Positions 11,787 through 30,140 are shown, counted from the stretch's first letter. The stretch is 64,000 nt of DNA from Brugia malayi (GCF_000002995.4 NW_025062477.1:13374696-13438695); one strand, 5' to 3'. Numbers and translations are program-made. Notes: generated from the sequence alone by a model not told the origin.

Positions 11787-13367
11787 TAAACATGGTAGGA
11801 TACGATTGTATATAACTGTTTATATGGAATTACTTATCTGGATAGATTTTTGTAGAATTTTGTACAAACTTCGAAAATACCGTTTCTTATAAACATTTCA
11901 TAGTGCACTTCCTTGTAGAAATTAATACAGTAGTTTGTTCAAAAAATCTCACTAAGACCGGTACTGTTAACGGCATATGCACTACTTATTCTTTTTTGGA
12001 ACTAAATATTTCAGCAGTTGTTTATTTATCACGAAACACACAACGATCTTTTCACACACTTCAAATACGATGAATTTAAGAGCGTCTAACAAATAAATAA
12101 AGTATTAGCTGGGTTAATCTCTAAAAGTCCACGAAAAACGACAAAATTCGATGTGATCTTGAATAGGCATCGAGAAAAAGATCGGAATAACCACAAACCG
12201 AATTAGCCCGAAAACAACAATTCAGGTAATTGTAGCAGCTAATACTTTACTTATTTGTTTACATCACAATCTTCCACCAATATACCATATACACAAACAC
12301 GTCAACTCATTCGAAGACCTAATCATTCTCAAATGCGTTGGAAACGCGGCCCCACCTCATACGCAAAGACCATGATGCTCTTGAACGGATCAGACAATAT
12401 TCACCATTTGCCAAGATTTTTCTGGGCAATGTGGTAGTCTGTTGGTAAAAATCGTACATACTATGGCCTTTCGTGAGAAGCAGTTTTAAGTATGGTAAGG
12501 TCAAAGATTGGTTAGTTCCATAAATTAATTCTAATAACATAATATTCAAGCAACTCGGGAAGTAAAGTAAATGTGGAGCTGATTACAATAGTTAATATAC
12601 GTGACGTTGTCTTTCAAGTGGGACTTGTTTATCCATCACAAATATTCAGCTGTATTGCTTCTGACTAGATAAAGTAAGCTGTGGATAGTTGACATCTAAT
12701 AACATAAATCTCTAGTGGACATATTAAAATAGAGATAATTTGCTTTCCCTTTATAATTGTACTACTGTTCACATCTCTTCAGACAAAAGCTGAATAAGGA
12801 GTTGAAATCTTGTTCATATGGCATGTATGCAAAATAGTCGCAGGTATGAAAGAAATGCTTCAACTCATGATGGTTAGGAATTAGCGAAAAATTACCAAAC
12901 GTTCACTGTCACAACAAATTTCATTCTGATTTATCGGGGCAATGGTGACATGACGAAATTTCCAAATTTTTGCAGTGACGCAGTAAAGGAAAGAGAGGAA
13001 ACTTATGCCACCTGCGTAAATACCAAAAGCCATCCTTTTCGGACTATGTATTTTAGCTTTTAGCCATGTACTGCATGTGGAAAAAATTGGGTATGAAGCC
13101 CAGAAGTAAGCTGAATATCTAGCCCAGTTATGTGTTAATGTGATAAACTGCCTGAATACCGTTCTTTCAGACCGACTCGTGATGATAGCTTTCCTGCCAC
13201 TTTATTTCAATCCACTTGGTTGTTGCTTCAGCAAAATTTTTTGATTTTCAGGACTGATGGAGTATGGTTGTCCGTTACTGGAGAAAATCAGTCCTTATCT
13301 CTGTAATCGTATTTTCATTTCTTTTTTCACTCTATTATTTACCATCCAGTGACGACAGCTTCTTCAG
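11787..13367. other. Intergenic, no gene seen
   Basis: About 1.6 kb between the phosphatase stop and the first possible mannosidase exon. Only short, unconvincing frames occur. AATAAA-type polyadenylation signals overlap at 12092-12101, about 300 nt after the phosphatase stop. Confidence 0.5.
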
Positions 13368-17983
<4,616 letters not shown>

Positions 17984-18639
17984 ATTATGCTTCGATCTTT
18001 TTGAATCATAAGTACAACTCACGAGATCCTTCTTTGTTCTTTATCTGAAAACATTGTTACTGGTAAAACTTTCACGTTTTTTCCTTAAATTCTAGTGAAA
18101 AAGCTCTCGATTTTTTAGGAAATTATTGATCTTAATAGTTTCTGCTGCACCTTTCCTTTCCTACTTCATACATACTAATTTACTAGGGAAATAGTCAAAT
18201 CTTACATGTCTGTGTTTTAAGAACTTTTTGCTCAATCATATTAGTTGGGTTTTCGGCTATTTAATAAAAAATAAAGAGTTTTAACACAGGCTCCTATGAG
18301 AGGGAATGGATGTAAAACCCATTTGAATGGAGACATTCGGCATGGATTTTATTGCAGAGCATACATTTCTTATACATATGCATATTCATCATAGCACTAA
18401 CGCAGTCTATGTCAATCACCAAATATGTATTGAAATTATTCAAGAGAAAATCCTTTTATCCACAGAGCTGTTAAATCACAATTACCTCCACTTCGGTATT
18501 TTGTTCACAATTGAAATTAACCCTTCTGTTTGTTCTTATTTTTTATTGAAGTTCACGGTTCATGCTTTATTTATAACAAGGAGTACATTAGCAAGCATAA
18601 GGACATCACAGCTTGGATAGGGCCCATATGTCCTAAAAA
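17984..18639. other. 3' intergenic between convergent mannosidase and sorting nexin genes
   Basis: AT-rich 3' flank shared by two genes that point at each other. AATAAA occurs at 18263-18268 for the + strand gene. No coding exon is recognised. Confidence 0.5.
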
Positions 18640-21197
18640 TTAGGTCGCTTCGATAGATTGTGTTTCTGGCGCAAATATTTCCCAGCATTTGAGGAATTGT
18701 TTCTGCGTTTCAAGCAGTTCTTGAAGATATTGCTTAAACGTATCGTTCATGTCATTTTTACGCTCCACTAAGAATGTTTCATACTCACCACGAATGACTT
18801 TGCTTACTTCAGAAAATTCTTTTTCCACTTCATCCACTGCTTTCTCTGCCTGAATATGATAATGAGGTAAATAGGGGAAAATAAAGAGTTAATTATTAGA
18901 TCACCTGAATGTTTCGATACACAAGCCACACAGGGTTCTCATTTCACTTTGGATATAACGTGGACAAATGTCTAAGAACACTCATTAATTCATTCATCAA
19001 TGCGCCTATCTGCATTTAGTGTTTTAACACAAGGCTATAAAAATGGAAATAGTGATGCTCAAAAAATGATTATCATAAAAAAAAAAGCATACGCTGTTGA
19101 GTTCCGCTATAATTTGATTAGTCCTATCGGTTCGGCCAGAAAGTTCATGACGAGCTTTCATTTCTCGTTTTCTTGTAAGATTTTGTTGTGCAGCTTGCCA
19201 ATTCTGCCAAATTTTAACACGCTCGAAAAAAAGTTCCTGAAAAGCTGTCTATGACATATGTAATGACTATTTGTGAAGTGGTAGACATGAAATGTGATAT
19301 GTTTAAACAAATGTCGGCAAGTTTAAACAAGCAATGGTTAGATATTTGAACGACAGCAAATGGGCTACAATAGTCATGAACGAAGACCAAGGAAAGAAAC
19401 TAAAAGAGATTCGAAATTAATCATTTTTATGCTTGGACGCTACAAAGTTTTGTTTATCAGATTCAATTTAATACTTAAGTTCTAATCACGCTGCTGACAT
19501 CTGGTACACAACATACTTTTAGCGTGTAGATAATCTGCAACTGTTCACTGATCCCTTCAGCGAGCAGTGCACAATCTTTATCTGACTGCACACCATGCAA
19601 CTGATCAATATTTTCATATGTTTCGGTTAAATGCGACAAACATCGTGCAAGAGTTGTATTTTCCTCACATGAAGAAAGCATTGAAAGTGCTTTGGAGAAC
19701 GAATCTGTCCCAGAAATTAATTCACGTCGGTATGAACTCAATGATTCGACTGCTCGGAGTAGTTTGCTTAAGTTCTGTTCCATATCTTCCATCTAAAATG
19801 GTTGCATAAATGAAAAAAACAAACATAAAGGAAAAAAAATTAAAATGAAATCATCAAGAATGTGAAGAAATCCACTAAATAAACAAAAGAAAAAGTAAAC
19901 GATTTAAAGCAACCCTAATCTTCCTTAAAATGTAATAAAAAAATTCACTTGTTGTTGTGCAGCTTCAAACCAACGATCATTTTCATCCATATGGAAAGCC
20001 ATTTTCGAAAAAACGTCACTAACAGTTTTGAATATTCGCTTAACTCCTGCACCACTTAGAGCCACAGTAGAATTAGCTTTAGGTAATGAAGCAGTCATTG
20101 TTAAAAAATCGCGAAAATCACAATCAAGAACTAATTTCGGATGACGTGCTATGCGCCTGCAGAATCTCTGAAGACCTCTAGCGCGACGTTCAGCGAATTC
20201 ACTGAAAAAGCCTCAGAAAGCAAAATTTAAGGTCTCCATCCCATATTTCATGCATTTTATTCCAAAAATAAACTAACTTGTTGGTATTATCGTCCACGGA
20301 TGTATTCATTTTTGTTCGTGTAAGAGCGGCGATACTTTTCTCAGGTGCTGCCGGCACTAAATAACCCTTGTAAAAATATTTGTCCACTAATTTTTCATGA
20401 AGACCAAGAAAATCACTGAATCGCCTCCAGACAACGTATTCCCGATCTATATAACCTTGCATGTTCTGTGTCTGCAAGCAGCAAGTCTATCAGCCAAATT
20501 AAATACAAGTATTTCAAACCAGCTAACTTTCAGTTCTAAACAAGACAAGTTTGTACTTACTGCTGTCACAACTTTATAAACAATATAAGCGCCCATCCCT
20601 TCTCCTTTCTTCTCGAACTGTTTAATAACAATTTCAATCTGCGAATCTGAAGAATATGATGAAGGCTCATTTGTATCTGGATTTTCCGTAAACGAAAGCT
20701 TAGCAGGTATACTGGGCTGGGGCAAATCGTCTTCCAGATGCAAATCGACTGACGTCATGCCATCCGTGTCCTGAATAACTAGGTATCTTCTGAAGGATTT
20801 CACAAGGGCGACAGATGCTAGGAAGTAAAGATAAGAATAAAAGTTTCAAACGAAAAAATTATTATTGAATTCGGATTAGTATTATTAAATTCTCCACTAG
20901 TCTTGCTGAATTAGAAGAGAATTCTCGAGTGTTTTATGTATTTGTATTTGGAAGCACACGTAAAATGAAGAATCTTAGAAACAACTTAAAATAGAGGTTC
21001 ACTTCTGCAATTCTAACAAGATCAAAAATAACAAAAAGATTTATTTAATGTTTTTTGCTGCTATCTGAACAGGAGAACAGTGAAAGTATTTAATCTTAAT
21101 GATGCATTTTGAATAGATTAGAAAGCTCTGCAAACTAAATTACCTTTACAGAAGTGATATCTTCCGAGTCGTTAAGAGTATCGTCCCCAGCGATCAT
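18640..21197 (-). CDS. snx-1: Sorting nexin 1/2 (PX-BAR), retromer-associated
   Basis: SNX1/SNX2 proteins bind phosphoinositides through a PX domain and bend endosomal membrane through a BAR domain, sorting cargo with retromer. Seven exons join in phase to about 446 residues: 21197-21144, 20770-20561, 20471-20278, 20201-19949, 19792-19517, 19236-19093 and 18849-18640. The PX domain (about 55-180) shows GMGAYIVYKVVT, VVWRRFSDFLGLHEKL and GYLVPAAPEKS. The linker and BAR region show LSGAGVKRIFKTVSDVFSKM, SSCEENTTLARCLSHL and ERVKIWQNWQAAQQNL. The N-terminal acidic region is far shorter than in vertebrates. Exon 1 (start MIAGDDTLNDSED) is inferred from an ATG just after a cctag acceptor and from phase. 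A nearby alternative acceptor at 20820 keeps a different frame open, so the first 20 residues are less sure. Confidence 0.9.
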
Positions 21198-21585
21198 TCT
21201 TCTAGGCTCTAACTGCAAAAGTCTGCATTAACATAAAGCCAATAAATCTAGGACGACCTTTAACCCCTATAACGAAAAAACGCCCCTCAGTTCCCAATTC
21301 ATTGAGTCCTGTGAGCATACTAATCACATACTTCTCACCGTTAAATCGAAACTAGCAATGCATTTCTTGTCGGTTAGATTTTGTCAGGAATTAGACTGCG
21401 ACAGGAACACACACACACACACACACAGACACATACATGCAAAGAGAGAGACAGACATGCACATACACATACACATACGTATACAGAGACAGACTATATG
21501 AGGAGTATAGAGGTGTGTTTGGTATTTTATAACATCATCTATTGTGGTGAATAATTAGAGGTGATGTTGTGGATTGATTTTCAGA
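20821..21585. promoter_or_regulatory. First SNX intron plus divergent SNX/DXO promoter region with CA repeat
   Basis: This holds the first SNX intron and then about 390 nt between the two start codons (21197 and 21586). An AC dinucleotide run followed by mixed ACAT and AGAG repeats fills about 21405-21490. The gap is short enough that the two genes may share a promoter. Confidence 0.5.
21405..21490. repeat. AC-rich microsatellite
   Basis: A run of about 11 AC units, followed by imperfect ACAGAC and ACATAC motifs and GAGAGAG, in the SNX/DXO intergenic region. Confidence 0.85.
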
Positions 21586-23446
21586 ATGGAATCACTGTTG
21601 AAAACGGATCCATCACTGTATGAGGGTGCATTTCCATCATTCCATAAACCATCGGTGATTGGAGAAATGTGTCTTACCAAGCAGCATGATGTATTGCCGG
21701 GTAGATGTCGGGCAAAATATCTTTACGAGAAAGCTATTGGGCAGCGATGTAATTTTGACTTAAATATTGGTTATTATCAGTTTGAAGGCAAAGACATTTT
21801 ACACAACGAAAAACTGGACGTATTGTTGAAATGGATACTTATACACAGCGAACCTGGATCTTCTCTGGATAAGGTATTTCTCATTGCTGCTTCCACTTTT
21901 TTTTTGCTGTCACTCTGATTCCTCTCTTTTTTTTAATTGCAAAAGTGTAAAATGAGAAAATACATTCATAGAATCATTGCTGTATTATTCGGTGATCAGG
22001 CAACAGCTAGAATAAGATTTTACTGTGTATCATCTGCATAATTGACTGAACTAAATTAACTGCTATTTTCAATTAACCTATAGCTTAGAAAATCCCAACT
22101 AATGCAGGAATTTATTTGATCATGATAAGGTAATTCCTATTTAAAATGATGCCACTTATTCAACTTTTTTTGAAGTACGTGTAAATTAGATCTGCGTCAT
22201 TTTAAGGTTTGCCATAGCGCTGATTTTATTTGTTGGCGTGGCACTCTGACACGGATCGCATGCTCACCGTATGAATATCGAGATGGTTGGCGGTTAGCTG
22301 CTGTTCGGTATAAATCTGTAATTTTCATATGTGAGTTCCCGACCAATGAAAAAATCCTTCAGTTGAAATCAATGTCTGATCGCGACAAACGAATGACATA
22401 TTGGGGCTTTAAGTTTGAACAATATATGACAAGTGACTCTTTATCGGTGATCTTTTCTCATGAATTCCTTGAGGTTTCTCAAGTTTATTTTGAAAATTTT
22501 GGAGAATTAAATAGAATGTTTAAATGTTACGGTTTAGAATTTTTCCAGAAGGAACCAAATATAAATGAACCAGTGACGAATTTAGAGGAATTTGATGTTG
22601 TCGTTAAGGCACGCTTGGGTGGACGAAAGGAAGGATTCCGTATTCTGTATTCTGGCGAGACTGACTGCATTGATGCCGGTAGCTTGTTTTTTCTGATTTT
22701 GAAATCTCGAAAATGCATATTAAGAAGGCGACAGATAGAACTAAAAGCTGTTTATGGGTTGTCTATATATTTTGAGACGTAATATTATGATTCTTTAGGT
22801 TTACAAGTAGACATATAGAGGTTATAGTAACTGTGCTCAACAGATCAGTAGCTAATTATGAATTCTGCTAAAACTAGTATAAGAAGGGTCAGGAGCACTT
22901 TATTGTTACCTGTCTTATCTCAATTCACATTGATTTTATGACGGTTTTATCAATAGACGGCGAATACGTGGAATTGAAGACGCAGTGTAAAGAACTAACA
23001 AATAACTTTTGGAAACACAAAGCGATGAAATGGTGGGTGCAATCCTTTCTGATTGGAATAGAAAATATAGTTGTCGGCTATAGAGATAACGATGGTACGT
23101 TACAATTCATATTTGACTTTCACAGGATATTTTAGTAGTATTTTTCCATCCCATTGCAGATTTTATGGTCGCAAAGTTTGTTCCAGGTATGGTAACACAC
23201 ACTGAAAGGCTCAAGGTATCACAACTCACAAAAAAAGCTCATCAGTGGTCCGCGAGTGTTACCTTCAACTTCCTTTATGCAACGTTGAGTCGTTTGAAAA
23301 AAATGCTGGAAGTTTCTCCAGACCTTATCTACTATGTTTTAGAATTTGATCCTTCCAAACGATGCATAACATATCAGAAATCCCCACCAGCCAGTGCATT
23401 CAGTTTCCTTCCGGACTGGTTTCTAGTGCATTTTGATAAGTCCTGA
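21586..23446 (+). CDS. DXO: DXO/RAI1-family decapping nuclease
   Basis: DXO/RAI1 enzymes remove incomplete or non-canonical 5' caps and degrade the RNA 5' to 3', acting in mRNA cap quality control. Exons in phase: 21586-21873, 22207-22473, 22549-22678, 22957-23094 and 23160-23446, giving about 369 residues. The catalytic acid cluster is visible as GETDC, then YVELKTQ, with the following KWWVQSFLIGIENIVVGYRD. Upstream are FICWRGTLTRI, SPYEYRDGWRLAAVRY and MTYWGFKFEQYM. The last exon ends with FLPDWF. The 75-nt segment 22474-22548 has proper splice borders (GAG/GTTTCT, TTTTTCCAG) but is also in frame, so it could be retained. Removing it gives a better family fit. An acceptor (attttcag) sits 1 nt before the ATG. 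AATAAA at 23750-23755. The gene converges on the RING gene. Confidence 0.92.
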
Positions 23447-24110
23447 GCTGGGCATTGTCGAAATTATGACAAAAGAAACTGCATTGGGCAACTTCATTCA
23501 TAAGCGAAGTCTAAGAAAAGTTTTCTCTGCTTTGTTGTTATGAATGTAGACTGAAAATGAATCAGTCTTTAATTCTTTTAGAATCGTTACAAAAAATGCA
23601 ATTCTATAAATTCATGTCAAAGGCCACTGATTTTTACTGGAATGTTTCACACTGCTTAAGATTAAAAAACCGCAGCGTTTTAGATGAAAAATTCTAAACA
23701 GATGCAAACTTACGACTATGAAATTCATATAGGTCAAATGTCACGATTCAATAAACCAAAATAATGGAATGAACTGATAGATTCAATGTATTTTGAGGAC
23801 ATTTTTTGTTAGACAGTTATTTTCAGTTGCCACAGCATACCCCATGAGTCCTAATTAACATGGATGGATGGCATATAGCAACTGACATAATATGGTAATT
23901 CGGAGAGACAGCACTCATACAATCTAGATCTCTAGTAACAAGATGGACGCATAATACATTCAGACTTCTCCCAAAATAAAACTGAATCATACATAATGAA
24001 AGGGGAAGGTTACACTGACGCAGACTAAGCGCGGTCAAATATATTATTTTAAAAAGTTAGTAATCAAGGGATGCAACATGACAACAATATGATTTATATA
24101 GCTGTATGAT
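23447..24110. other. 3' intergenic between convergent DXO and RING genes
   Basis: No exon is seen. It holds the DXO polyadenylation signal and the 3' UTR of the RING gene. Confidence 0.5.
23750..23755 (+). terminator. Polyadenylation signal for DXO
   Basis: AATAAA about 300 nt after the DXO stop, with no other signal clearly nearer. Confidence 0.5.
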
Positions 24111-27100
24111 TCACAGAAGAGTCTTCGCTAAGGATGGAAAATCGTCCGGATTGCTCCACAGCCGACGGCAGTGGGGGCATGTACTGTTTTGTTTGAGCCA
24201 TTTGATCCCACACTGCAATGAATTCATGAGTAGTCTCCAATATTTTGATGCCGAGGCACATATTACACTCTCTCGAAGTAGCACAAGAATGTTTGGTGCA
24301 GAATACTATGTTTAAAACCGAATAAAAGAAATCACCTCATAGTGATAGGAATCGAAACAGGAAGGGCATTGTATTAGTTTATCACCATGTGCCAATGACT
24401 GTAAGCAAATTTTACAGTCCTGATTTTCCAAATCCACGGAACGGCGAACGGTCTGAAAGACAAAGTTCAGAGTATCTGCTTCAAACAGGCATTATAAAAG
24501 AAACCGGAAACATATAAAAGACAATCACATGGGATGCACATTGGCATATCAACTACCAATAAAAAGTAACAAATTTTTATGGCTTTTATGAAGACAAAAA
24601 TAATTCTGTCGGAAGCATGAACCTTGAAAAAATTTAAAGAAGCAATTTTTCAGCATAACAAAGTGGAAGTACCTATTTCATTTCATTAAGATACGTCTTT
24701 TTCAAAAAAAGACCTCTTACTAAAAGAGTTTTATGACAAGTTTCGTAAGTCGGTCATAAAATTTTTTAAATAGTTCTTTTAATTTTACATTTCGCATGTA
24801 CATCAACTCAGGAAGGTAAATTTATTAAATGTCTCCCAGCGATGATGAAATCCCTTCTTATTCCGCTTTTTGACATCATTTTCTCATATTAAACCCAAAA
24901 GAAAGGTCATGATGACTCATGAATGTACGATGCTAATTTTTTTTTTGCTGCAGTCACAACACAAAACGACCAATACACATCAACAACATGCATATAGCTT
25001 GAAGATGATACATCCAACGCCAGTACCCTAATATCAGCTATCTAAAAACAAGGCTAATAAAATTACAGGAAACAAACCGGGATAAAAGAATTATTACGTC
25101 GAAAGAAAAAGAATAAAACATTATGCTACACATAAAAAAAACGACACAAAAGGTGTCATTATTTAAAATCGAAATGTAGTTAAAGCTCTAAATAACAGAA
25201 AACTACCGAAGAAAAGGTAATGTTTGATAGAGTATCACCCCACATACTATAAATTACCTCAAAGTATGAATGATATGACAAAGTGATGAACGGTGCCTAA
25301 AAGAATTTTCACTTTAGGCTTGAGCAACATAAAGTGCTAAAACGTATTTGCCAGAGATCATAACAATCCTTAAATTATAATTCTAAAAGTGAATTAATGG
25401 CAGATTAATCATGTTGTATTAAATTTAAGAAAAATGTTATTTGAAGTACTATGATCAAATTAGCACAATAACTGTTCCTCTATATCGATCTTAGTGAAAG
25501 GATATGAAAAGGTTACAGATGACTCAGATGATAACGATGTCCAGCATGGTGTGCCTGGTTGACTGCTATTTTTTCCATCACTCGTACCACTTACTTCCAT
25601 AACTCGTTTTATTACCTGTAACTTCTTACTACAGTAAAGATTAAAAAAAAAAAAAATTATACTCACAATATATGGCAAAGGGACTTATAATTTCAACATA
25701 TATATAATAAACACACAAAGGCTTAATTTCGAGTTTTTCCAATTACTTTTGTTTCATTATAGCATTTTCTTTTTTTCAAGGAAGAAAAAACCCGAGATGA
25801 AAAAATATGACAATAGGGACTTACATGAGAAAGAACAGAAGAAAGAGTTGCATCGGATGCAAACACTAAAGGACGTCGTTCGAGGTCGTTCAATATATTT
25901 CTGATCTCTTCCCTGGAAAAAGATTCATAAAAAACATGAAAATTTGAAATCAACTTTAGAACAAGTTGCAGACAACTTAAAACATACGCGCTTAAGTTTG
26001 AAGAACTTCCGTAAGTATCCTGGAAATGTTTCAGCGTTTTCTCAACCTATAAACAGTTATGAAATATAATAAAAATGAAAAAGTTCAAGTGAGGTAAACA
26101 AATCCTGATATATAATGAATAAAGAAGGTAAAAAAAAAAACGTGCAAACCAATTTATTTATTTGTGCTTCCGTGAATATCTTCCTCTGTGGCGGAGGGGC
26201 AGGTTGTCCAATTGCACCAAATCGACCACCTGTTACAGCTTCTTTTTCAAAACCGATCGGAGGACCAATTACTCGCTAAATGATTATTAATAACAGTAAT
26301 TTTACATGCGAAGAAAGAATAAAATATACTTCAGCTACAATAATAAAATTTTCTGCTATAAGATGGCAGTTAGCCATTCGCACCTCCCGTGTGCCTTAAT
26401 CATTTGGAAATGATTGAATGACAACATTACTCCGTCCAGCAGCAGAATATCATAAACAAAGTGTCAGAAGAGATTTGCTGCATCATTCACAAACATTTTT
26501 TTTCAAATACAAATTTATCTTTTAGCATACAAGCAGTTCCGACGAGGGGTCACTCGAGCTGCACTCGAATTCAAGTTGTTGAAAATACTTCAAAGCATTA
26601 GGAGGTAACTGTGGAGCACATGGAATATTATCCGGTGGCTGAAATATATTTTAAAGAATATAGAATAGAATTGCTGGAATAGAACTTCATAAATTTAACA
26701 GAATTAAATCATATACGGTAAAAAATGATATAAAACTAACCGACAGAAGGGCCAACTCATCAAAACGATAATTTGAATCTACTTGTGCCTTTTGACCATC
26801 TACTATTCTCTAAAATTTTTATTGATTATTATTTGGTTATTGATATATTATTGATATAAGAAGTTCACGAGACATAAAATTTTACAATTTCATAGAAAAA
26901 ACACAATGTGCTGAAATATGAAATGGACTGATTACTTTAAACTATAGCAGTGTCCATCAGTAAAAAACACAAAACACTGTAATGATATGCTTAACAATAT
27001 ACAAACATCTAAATTAGCATGCCAAGCCTTATAATCCCTGAGGATTTGTTCCCATTGCCTTATCATTTGTTTTATATCTGATTTAACCGTTTCGTCTGCA

Positions 27101-30100
27101 ATCCTGAAAAAATATTGCACAAGTAAAATGCTAAATAAAACATGAAGTCCTGGACGAGATGCATTCCAATGAAGAATGTTTTTCCTTCAAAATCCTTAAA
27201 TTTTAATTCGTTCAGTCTGAAATAATGGCAGTCCAAAAATATTACCTACATATTAGTTAAAAAAGTTCAGGCTTGCAAGGTATTTTTCCAAATTAAACTT
27301 GTGACGAGCAACTCTTAAGTCCAAGAATATTTATCTGCATATTACAATTAATGCAGCATTAACTTTTCCTTACACTCCATTTGTCATTTGCTTGCAGCAT
27401 CTAATTTAATTACAACTTCCACATGACAAATTATGCAACAGTGAAACAAATGAACTCCTGCAAAAATTTAAAAAAATAATTGACCTGCTATGTATTGCAT
27501 TAGCGTGTTTTAATGCAAGTTCCGCCTGCCCCATTCTTTTATTTGCTAATGCTTTTGCTTTTCCCAATCGTAAATCTAATATTTCTTTCTGAAAATTATT
27601 GGAATGAAAGCATTTAATACCAAATTCAAGTATTATAGATGCAAAAAATAGATGAAACAATGCTTGTATGAACAAGTGAAATTTAAATAATTATTAACGA
27701 ACTTTAATAAAACCAGTGTCTCCACCGAACAACGGATTAGAAAATGAAAGATTACTTACGTAAGCTTTTTTTAACATTAAAGAAGCGTTAGATAATCTCT
27801 CCTCGTATCTTTTTTCCACATCTTTCAATCTCTGTTCTATAAATCTTCTTCTGAAATTTCGGTTATGTAGTTATTTTCACATTTTTGAGCATTAGTACTC
27901 CAGTTGAAAATGATAATATATATAGCAAAAACTTCGTACAACTTTTATTGAAAATTAATATGAGAGGAGTAAAAGAAAACTAAAAATGATCTCACTCCAA
28001 ATGAAACCTCGCATCCTGCAAAAACATCCTCTGATCCACCAGTTCAGTGTTTTGGTCATAAAAAATATCCCCGTTTTGCTGAAAAAGTAACTCATCCTAA
28101 ATTCAAAAAATAGAAAAACAAAAAATAAAAAACTAAAACTGAAATCCGAAGCAGTCAATAAAAAACGCCCAATTCATAGCAGCTTTATGAAAAAGATTAT
28201 AAAAATGTAGATGACAAAATATTTCTTTGCTAAAGAGTTAAACTTTAAGAAATGATATTCCTTTTAAACCCCTACGGCCCATCGGAAATTTTTTTCTTCT
28301 TTATTCATGATTTGAACCTGACCCCACTCCACAGTCAAGAACATCCAATTGAAAAGTTATCACCGCAGTTTGAGTTTATATAAATAGTAAATTTGAAAAG
28401 GATTTACCGCAGATAAACGCTTATGGACCACCGTACTTCCAATAATTTTTTGATGCGAATTAATTATACTGTTAAGTTCTGTTCCCATTGTTCCTGTTCC
28501 ATTTAAATACCTCTGCGGTAATCTACTAAGAAAATTGAATAAAACGGATATTATCATATTGATTGCTGAATTTCAATTTAATGAACTGAAACGATAATAA
28601 CCCAGTACTTTGTGAAATCATTTGTAATCGAAGAGAGAGGTTTAGCAGTAGAAGCGTCCGAAGTACTATTCAAAGCACCCTTCATTAGTGTCAATAACTG
28701 GTTACTATTATTAACATTAGATAAGGATGAGACAGCTGGTGACAAAGCAGTATCAGAATTAGATAGGTGAAATGGTTCATCAATCTGAAAATACTGATAG
28801 TTTTCACTGAACATTTGTTGCAGTTACGACTGAAAATTATGAGATGATTCTGTTTTTTATTGTCCCATCAGCTTTCCTGCCAAAAATTCTGTCCAAACCT
28901 ATTAAAACATTAAAATATGAGTAAAACTAAACTTGCCATTTGAAGAATCATCTTTGAGCCTTCATATGATATATGAAATATATTCAACTTTTCGAAAAGC
29001 TTATATAATTGCGCGTTATTTAAGGAATTAAGCAACTGTTTATATTGCAGTGCAATGTCTGATATTTTCAAGAAATTGATGACTTCTTCTATTTCACAAG
29101 CACGACTGCCAACATCATATAAAAATTCCCTAAAATACGAGTTCTTAAATATGACCCTGGTTTTATATTGAAATTATCAATACAGATATAAGATCTGCCT
29201 CAAAATTCTATATGTCGTATACATATAAAGCACAAATTTCCGAGTAAAAACAAGTTTTCTTCTTCCTTCTATGTTATAGTAAGAATCAATGTAATATGGT
29301 TTTGACGAATAAGGAAATAGCATGTCATCCACCAGAAACTTCGCTCTATTCCAAATTCCATGATCCTCATATTTTTCTTCGTATTGTTACATAATATATT
29401 TCAAGCATAAAAGGTTTTTATGACTAGGGAAACTCCTCGCTCTTGTGTCTCATCCTGTATCCTCTAATTTTTACTATTTCTTATCCGGTCGACAACAAAG
29501 CCAAAAAGTGTCATTAGAATCCCAAACAAGTAAAAAAATGATGCTTACTGCACAGCATCTCGGATAGTTGGCAAAAGCTGATTAATTACATCAGAACAAT
29601 CATTCCCCACCGCAGCAGTGTCAGTCGGATATGCGGGAACAAGTTGATGATTGTTTGCGCCATAGCAAATGCTAGATTCATATGATCTGAAATAAGTTCA
29701 TTTTACTTCCACAGGAAATCTACTTGGACGGTTTTGATTAATCCTTATAAAAAATGGAAAATTCGAAATAAGCTATTAAATAAACAAAACCAACAACGGA
29801 AAATGTTACTCTTCGAGCAACAAATTTAAAGTAACAAAATTCAGGCCAGGCGTATTATCGTCCCACAGTTATGGAAGTAAGGAAGACGCAAAAATCACAG
29901 AATACCAATGTTTTTTTTTTGACTATTAAAGTTTTTTTTTTTCAAATGAAAAAAAATTTCAGTCTCCAAATATATCAAGACTACAGCAACCCACTGCATT
30001 AGCCCACTCGAATGAAGTGGGAAGTCGATTTCCAATGCTCTTCCCTTCGATTTTTTCCGTTTCTTCTTGTCAGCTGATTCACTATCATTCTGATTCATCA

Positions 30101-30140
30101 CTCCATATTTCACATCCAAATCATCTGTCATCAGTGACAT
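24111..30140 (-). CDS. RING-finger protein with DZIP3-like C-terminus, probable E3 ubiquitin ligase
   Basis: About 17 exons read leftwards and join in phase to roughly 614-640 residues: 30140-29995, 29686-29549, 29129-28928, 28784-28609, 28525-28408, 28078-27996, 27850-27760, 27588-27485, 27103-27007, 26809-26741, 26638-26531, 26275-26150, 26046-25988, 25912-25825, 25615-25517 (or ending 25595), 24452-24336 and 24212-24111. The N-terminus has a Lys-rich patch (DKKKRKKSKGR). The middle has Ser/Asn-rich linkers and charged helical stretches likely to be coiled coil (RLKDVEKRYEERLSNASLML, KSDIKQMIRQWEQIL). The last two exons form a RING-H2-like finger: CKIC, then CFDSYHYEC, then a WLKQNSTCPHC end. 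The tail CRRLW-x4-DFP resembles the end of human DZIP3, so a TTC3/DZIP3 relationship is my best inference. The rest of the protein I do not recognise. Two donor choices in exon 15, and the donor of exon 3, are uncertain. Confidence 0.7.

Noticed and set aside
12255..12549. Overlapping frames on both strands in the gap after CTDSPL2
   Set aside because: Short, mutually overlapping and without splice context.
24111..24311. Alternative reading of the last RING-gene exon (KHSCATSRECNMC frame)
   Set aside because: It has Cys residues that look finger-like, but the other frame gives WLKQNSTCPHC with correct RING spacing, and its acceptor (CATTGCAG) joins the CKIC exon in phase.
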